A stretch of DNA of 64,000 bases, taken from assembly GCF_901827155.1 (NCBI RefSeq), contig NZ_LR594659.1, positions 62,001-126,000 of the forward strand, written 5' to 3'. Made by a program: the position numbers and the translations under genes. This DNA is from Variovorax sp. PBL-H6. GTDB lineage: Bacteria > Pseudomonadota > Gammaproteobacteria > Burkholderiales > Burkholderiaceae_C. The number at the start of each line of letters is the position of its first letter. The first letter of the stretch is position 1. Below are positions 60,498 to 64,000 of this stretch, piece by piece. The notes below the pieces were generated by a model. That model saw nothing but the letters and a program-made list of their open reading frames with translations, was not told the origin of the DNA and searched no databases.

Positions 60498-61271
60498 CTA
60501 CACCGGTCTTTGGGCAAGGAAATCCGACACCGTTCGATTGAACTCTGCAGGGCACTCGACGTTCGCGAGGTGGGCGCAGTCGGCTAGACAGACAAACTCC
60601 GATCCTGCGAAGCGCGCAAACTCTTCAAGATGGGCTGCCGGGGCCGCCGTGTCTTGAGCCGCGGCGAGAAACAAGGTCCTTGCAGGCAACTTGTTCAAGT
60701 TCGATCTGCCATCGAAGCTGCGCACAATTTCTGCCGCAGCGCAGTATCCGGCTGCAGAAACGCCGCGCATCATGCTTCGCGTGCGTTCGATCGCGCTGGG
60801 CCTTCGTTCCAAGAATTGCGCCGTGAACCACCGGTCGATGGTTTCGTCGACGATCGACGCCACGCCATGGGCCCTGACCTTCGCGATCCGTTCTGCCCAC
60901 AGGGCTCGTCCCTGATCCGTCTGATGGATTCGGCCGTTCGCAACAACCATTCCCCGGAGCCGGCCCGCTGCGACGCCCGCTATTGCAAGGCCCAGCATCC
61001 CTCCCAGGGACAGGCCCACGAAGTCGAACTCGTGGACCTCGGCGTCGTCCAGCGCCTTCATCAAGAACTCTGCAAGCGGCGCCGCGTCTGTGTACGCAAC
61101 AGGAACGCCGTAGGGGCCGTGCCCAGCGTAGTTGAATCGCAAGATCCGGCGATGCTTGCTCCAGGCCTCGACCTGGGCATCCCACATCGAATCGTTGGCA
61201 CACAGCGAATTGGCGAGGAGAAGTACGGGGAGATGGCGATCGCCATGCTCGATGAATCTGAAGCCTGCCAT
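60498..61271 (-). CDS. Alpha/beta hydrolase, 3-oxoadipate enol-lactonase-like
   Basis: 257-residue alpha/beta hydrolase resembling PcaD/enol-lactonases and related meta-cleavage hydrolases. Seen: LANSLCANDSMWDAQV near the N-terminus, the nucleophile elbow FVGLSLGGMLGLA (Ser about 98), and the catalytic His in DCAHLANVECP. It lies 10 bases after the flavin reductase fusion gene and is the last gene of that operon. Likely hydrolyses a lactone or ester formed by an upstream monooxygenase reaction. Confidence 0.87.
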   Translation of the reverse strand: MAGFRFIEHGDRHLPVLLLANSLCANDSMWDAQVEAWSKHRRILRFNYAGHGPYGVPVAYTDAAPLAEFLMKALDDAEVHEFDFVGLSLGGMLGLAIAGVAAGRLRGMVVANGRIHQTDQGRALWAERIAKVRAHGVASIVDETIDRWFTAQFLERRPSAIERTRSMMRGVSAAGYCAAAEIVRSFDGRSNLNKLPARTLFLAAAQDTAAPAAHLEEFARFAGSEFVCLADCAHLANVECPAEFNRTVSDFLAQRPV

Positions 61272-61281
61272 CTGGAAGTCG

Positions 61282-62370
61282 TCAGCCTTTCGGCGCCGCG
61301 TGACCCAGGCGCTCGGACAGGTGCAGAGCCGCCTTCCTCAGCGCTGGAACTACTTTGCCATCCTCGTCCAGCGGCATTCGATCGACATCGCCGATTGCGG
61401 TCAGCACAAGCACAACGTCACCATTCGCTGCCCGCACGGGCGCGCTGACGGCATTGATTTCTCTCCCGTAGATCCCTGCGAAGTCCGAGGTGTTGGTCAG
61501 CTTTGCCATTCCCGCAATCCGGACCGACTCGAGCGTGGCGCGCATCTCACTCATCGTCGCGACCGCGGCTTCAGGCGGCAGCTGCTCGGCGGCGAACTCC
61601 TGCTCGATGGCCAGCATCGTCCGATCGGCGGGCAGATGCGCCGCGAAGCATAAGCCGGTAGAGGACTTGAAGACCGGCAGCACCAGGCCCGTCTGCAGGT
61701 TGTCGCTCACCGGCTGGCTCGACTCTTCCCAGCGCACGATGGTGGGTCCGTGGTTGCCCCACACACCCAGCCCGAACGTCTCGTCGAGACGCTCCGACAG
61801 CTCGGCAATCACCTGCATGCCAGCCCTCACGGCTTGCAGCTTCGCGATGTTCGAAGAAGCGGCTGCCGCTATTGCGCGCGATGCGTCATGCCGATGTGCC
61901 ACCAGATACTTGCCGCCGCCGAAAGCAAGCGGCCGCCGGTCCGAGCGTTCGATTGAACGCACGCGCCCTATGAAGACCGTGTGGTCGCCGCCGGGATACG
62001 AGGTGACCTTCGTGCACTCGAGGGTGGCCGCGCTGCCTTCGATGAGGGGAATCCCGGCGATGCCTTGGCGAGTGGGTACGCCGTCGAACTTGTTCCCCGG
62101 CCTTGCGAAACGGTTGGAAATGTCGACCTGGTCGTCGGCGAGGATGGAAACGCAAAAGTGCGCCGCCTCGGAGAAGATCGGATGACTTGGGGCTTTGAGC
62201 GATTGGCTCCACAGAACCAATGGAGGGTCGAGCGAGACCGAACTGAACGAGTTCGCGGTCAGGCCGTGAGGCTTTCCATCGGCGTCCACGGTCGTGACTA
62301 CCGTCACGCCGGTGACGAAGGCGCCCAGAGCGTCGCGAAACTGCCGGGCATCAAACGTTTCTGATTTCAT
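61282..62370 (-). CDS. Flavin reductase fused to an IclR-type effector domain
   Basis: 362-residue fusion. Residues 1 to about 157 are a DIM6/NTAB-type NAD(P)H:flavin reductase (FVTGVTVVTTVDADGKPHGL, TANSFSSVSLDPPLVLWS, FARPGNKFDG), which supplies reduced FMN/FAD to a two-component monooxygenase. Residues about 165-355 match the ligand-binding half of IclR regulators without its DNA-binding half (VWGNHGPTIVRWEESSQP, VLPVFKSSTGLCFAAHL). The start MKSETF (62368-62370) follows TGAGG at six bases. It overlaps the TetR gene by 20 bases. The extra domain may make the reductase respond to the monooxygenase substrate; the oxygenase gene is not in the window. Confidence 0.85.
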   Translation of the reverse strand: MKSETFDARQFRDALGAFVTGVTVVTTVDADGKPHGLTANSFSSVSLDPPLVLWSQSLKAPSHPIFSEAAHFCVSILADDQVDISNRFARPGNKFDGVPTRQGIAGIPLIEGSAATLECTKVTSYPGGDHTVFIGRVRSIERSDRRPLAFGGGKYLVAHRHDASRAIAAAASSNIAKLQAVRAGMQVIAELSERLDETFGLGVWGNHGPTIVRWEESSQPVSDNLQTGLVLPVFKSSTGLCFAAHLPADRTMLAIEQEFAAEQLPPEAAVATMSEMRATLESVRIAGMAKLTNTSDFAGIYGREINAVSAPVRAANGDVVLVLTAIGDVDRMPLDEDGKVVPALRKAALHLSERLGHAAPKG

Positions 62371-63064
62371 GTGCATCCTCAAGGGTTGCTGACCGACGCT
62401 CCCTGGGCGGCTTGACCTTGCTTCCGATGTGCTGCTTCATCCCGGCTAGAAAGGAGACGACCAGCGCGTCGATAGTCGCATCGACGTTCTTCGGCATCGT
62501 GGTGCCGTAGATCCACTTTCGCATCCCGATATAGAAGATGCTTGCATGCAGCGCCCATACGAGTTCGAGTTCCATTTCGATCTCTTCGACCGGCACGTTC
62601 GCATACTTCTCCCCCGCAAACTCTGCATAGCATTCGCGAACGACGGGAATGAAGATGCGGTTTCTCAGCAAGCCGAAGAGGCGGTTGTTGATTCCCGAGC
62701 TCTCAATGCCGGCAAAGATCAGGATGCGCACCCATTCGTTGCGAAGAACCAGCTTCGCGTAATCCAGGTAGTACTCGTGGAGACGATCGGCAAGAGGCTT
62801 CGACCTGTCTCGGATGAGGTCCTCCCACAGCGGGTTCCACCGCGAGAGCGTGACCTCTTCATAGACTCTTTCGATGAGGCTCTGCTTGCTGGGAAAGTAT
62901 CTGTAGAGCAGCGACTGCGTGATGCCCAGATGGTTCGCGAGGTCGCGGGTTCCCGCACCGAAACCCTCTTTCGCGAAGTAGTCGATTGCGTTGCGCAGGA
63001 TCATCTGCTCGCGCTCCTGCGAGCTCAGCTTCGGGGCGCGGCTGCGCTTCTGTGGGTCGGTCAT
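62351..63064 (-). CDS. TetR-family transcriptional regulator
   Basis: 237-residue repressor-type regulator. Seen: the N-terminal helix-turn-helix (ILRNAIDYFAKEGFGAGTRD then LGITQSLLYRYFPSKQSLIERVY) and a helical ligand/dimerisation domain with several aromatics (LVWALHASIFYIGMRKWIYG). The ATG at 63062-63064 starts at MTDPQKRSRAP; a GTG 33 bases upstream is possible. It overlaps the small upstream frame by four bases and the downstream reductase gene by 20, so it is transcribed with the operon it probably controls. Confidence 0.9.
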   Translation of the reverse strand: MTDPQKRSRAPKLSSQEREQMILRNAIDYFAKEGFGAGTRDLANHLGITQSLLYRYFPSKQSLIERVYEEVTLSRWNPLWEDLIRDRSKPLADRLHEYYLDYAKLVLRNEWVRILIFAGIESSGINNRLFGLLRNRIFIPVVRECYAEFAGEKYANVPVEEIEMELELVWALHASIFYIGMRKWIYGTTMPKNVDATIDALVVSFLAGMKQHIGSKVKPPRERRSATLEDAHEIRNV

Positions 63065-63261
63065 GGTGACGTCCGAGGGAGTAGAAGAATGGACCACTCC
63101 TTTCGCATATCGAACGCGTTCAGCGTCAAAGCCACGAAGGCGCAGTAGCCCGGGATTCCCACAGTTTCCATCAAGGTCGCCGCCTCGGGCAACCGCTCCG
63201 CTCGTTCGTGCAGCGATGGGCCGAACTCGATCTCGGCGGGCATTTGCAACCGGGACTTCAT
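63061..63261 (-). CDS. Small hypothetical protein (66 aa) inside the operon
   Basis: Short frame beginning MKSRLQMPAEIEFGPSLHER with a hydrophobic tail (GIPGYCAFVALTLNAFDM) and ending PRTSP. It fits tightly between the dehydrogenase stop (three bases away) and the TetR start (four-base overlap), which argues for a real gene. No family recognised. The hydrophobic segment is long enough for one membrane helix. Confidence 0.45.
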   Translation of the reverse strand: MKSRLQMPAEIEFGPSLHERAERLPEAATLMETVGIPGYCAFVALTLNAFDMRKEWSILLLPRTSP

Positions 63262-63264
63262 GGC

Positions 63265-64000
63265 TCAGGTGCGCACCCGAGCGAGCACGTCGCTCTTTCG
63301 AGGAACGACAAGGCTGCCGGTTCTGGCGGCTTCGAAGACCGATTCAAGGAGGGAGGTGGTGTTCAGCATTTCCTGCAGCGAAACCGGATAGTCCGACTGC
63401 TTGCCTCGGACCGCCCGCGCGAAGGCTTCGACGTTTTCGCGCACGGGGGTTGCCACCGGGATATCGATCGTCTCCGTCTCGTCGCCCGTCGTGGAGCGGG
63501 TGACGATCCACCCGGAAGGCGATTCCACATGCGACTTGTCACGCACCTCGATCCATCCCCGGGAGCCGAAGACGGCGAAGCGTGAATAGAAGGGCGTGCT
63601 GAGCATCGCGTTGATGGTTGCTGTCACGCCGTTGTCGAAGACGACATGCGCCGAGGCGCTGTCGCCGGACTCGAAGCCGGTCGCGAGGTTGTACGCCGTG
63701 GCTCTCACGGCACGCGCAGCACCGGCAATGCTTCCAGCCAGGTCGAGCAAGTGAATGCCGGTGGCCGTCATCGGTCCGCATCCGGCCTCCTGCACGGAGA
63801 GCCTCCAGTTGTCAGGTGCAAGTGCGAGGAATTTGTTCTGGCTGAAGTTGCCTTCGATCTGCAGCACTTGTCCCAGGGCGCCATCGGCCACCAGCTGGCG
63901 AACCATCTTCATCGGTGGTTCGAACCTGCGCTCGTGGCCGATCCCCAATCGCACGCCGCTGCGCAGGCACGCTTCGACTGCGCGCTCCGCCGAGGCCAGG
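63265..64000 (-). CDS. Gfo/Idh/MocA-family oxidoreductase (5' end outside window)
   Basis: C-terminal two-thirds of a Gfo/Idh/MocA NAD(P)-dependent oxidoreductase; the frame is open at base 64000, so the N-terminal Rossmann domain is mostly missing. Seen: GIGHERRFEPPM, GALGQVLQIEGNFSQ and GPMTATGIHLLDLAGSIAG, with the expected catalytic His in the last. Family members act on sugars, polyols, bile-pigment-like or aromatic-diol substrates. It is the first visible gene of the operon with the small frame, TetR regulator, reductase fusion and hydrolase. Confidence 0.88.
   Translation of the reverse strand, partial: LASAERAVEACLRSGVRLGIGHERRFEPPMKMVRQLVADGALGQVLQIEGNFSQNKFLALAPDNWRLSVQEAGCGPMTATGIHLLDLAGSIAGAARAVRATAYNLATGFESGDSASAHVVFDNGVTATINAMLSTPFYSRFAVFGSRGWIEVRDKSHVESPSGWIVTRSTTGDETETIDIPVATPVRENVEAFARAVRGKQSDYPVSLQEMLNTTSLLESVFEAARTGSLVVPRKSDVLARVRT

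Noticed and set aside
1..64000. CRISPR arrays, tRNA and rRNA genes, plasmid or chromosome origins
   Set aside because: No regularly spaced repeats, cloverleaf-like sequences with CCA-type ends, rRNA segments or iteron/DnaA-box clusters were noticed; an absence by eye is not proof.

Overview
The window reads as chromosomal DNA of a metabolically versatile, high-GC betaproteobacterium, most likely of the family Comamonadaceae (Variovorax-like). The grounds are strongly GC-biased third codon positions, a Bug-type tripartite tricarboxylate transporter binding protein, a Burkholderiales-type porin, a complete aerobic benzoyl-CoA (box) locus, and an intergenic hairpin element of a kind I associate with this family. 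The family assignment is inference. I saw no rRNA, tRNA or CRISPR array.

Layout. 1-7.3 kb: a threonine-dehydratase-type PLP enzyme (cut by the window edge), an HxlR regulator, an unknown protein, then an operon for a beta-keto-acid cleavage enzyme (BKACE), a 3-hydroxyacid dehydrogenase and a feruloyl-CoA-synthase-like ligase, divergent from a Crp/Fnr regulator. 7.4-13.7 kb: a flavin monooxygenase with an N-terminal SnoaL-like domain, a hipA relic, a large adenylate-cyclase/ATPase/TPR protein and a peroxiredoxin-like protein. 13.8-20.3 kb: a five-gene catabolic operon (TauD dioxygenase, second BKACE, Bug binding protein, quinone reductase, porin) opposite its AraC regulator. 20.4-25.5 kb: membrane proteins, a split spermidine-synthase-like pair, small unknowns and an IS5-type relic. 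25.7-30.3 kb: a restriction-modification island (HNH nuclease, D12-class adenine methylase, divergent Mod-like methylase) next to a truncated YhcG-type gene.

30.4-45.7 kb: the benzoate locus. One strand carries DUF4863, boxD, benzoate-CoA ligase, an alpha/beta hydrolase and a complete five-gene branched-chain-type ABC transporter. The other carries boxR, boxC, boxB, boxA and a MaoC gene. Together they would import benzoate, activate it to benzoyl-CoA, epoxidise it, hydrolyse the ring and oxidise the semialdehyde to the CoA-thioester acid that feeds beta-oxidation. TGCA repeats surround boxR and overlap the predicted boxC promoter.

45.8-49.0 kb: a compact terpenoid operon (class I terpene synthase, cis-prenyltransferase, cytochrome P450), the best candidate here for an undescribed biosynthetic system. 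49.3-55.1 kb: an EamA exporter with DUF2182 and DUF1326 proteins, a double-PAS hybrid histidine kinase and a DnaJ-like protein. 55.1-60.5 kb: an acyl-CoA ligase, enoyl-CoA hydratase, atypical SDR and ABC binding protein operon opposite an IclR regulator. 60.5-64 kb: an operon with a partial Gfo/Idh dehydrogenase, a small unknown, a TetR regulator, an unusual flavin reductase fused to an IclR-type ligand domain, and an enol-lactonase-like hydrolase.
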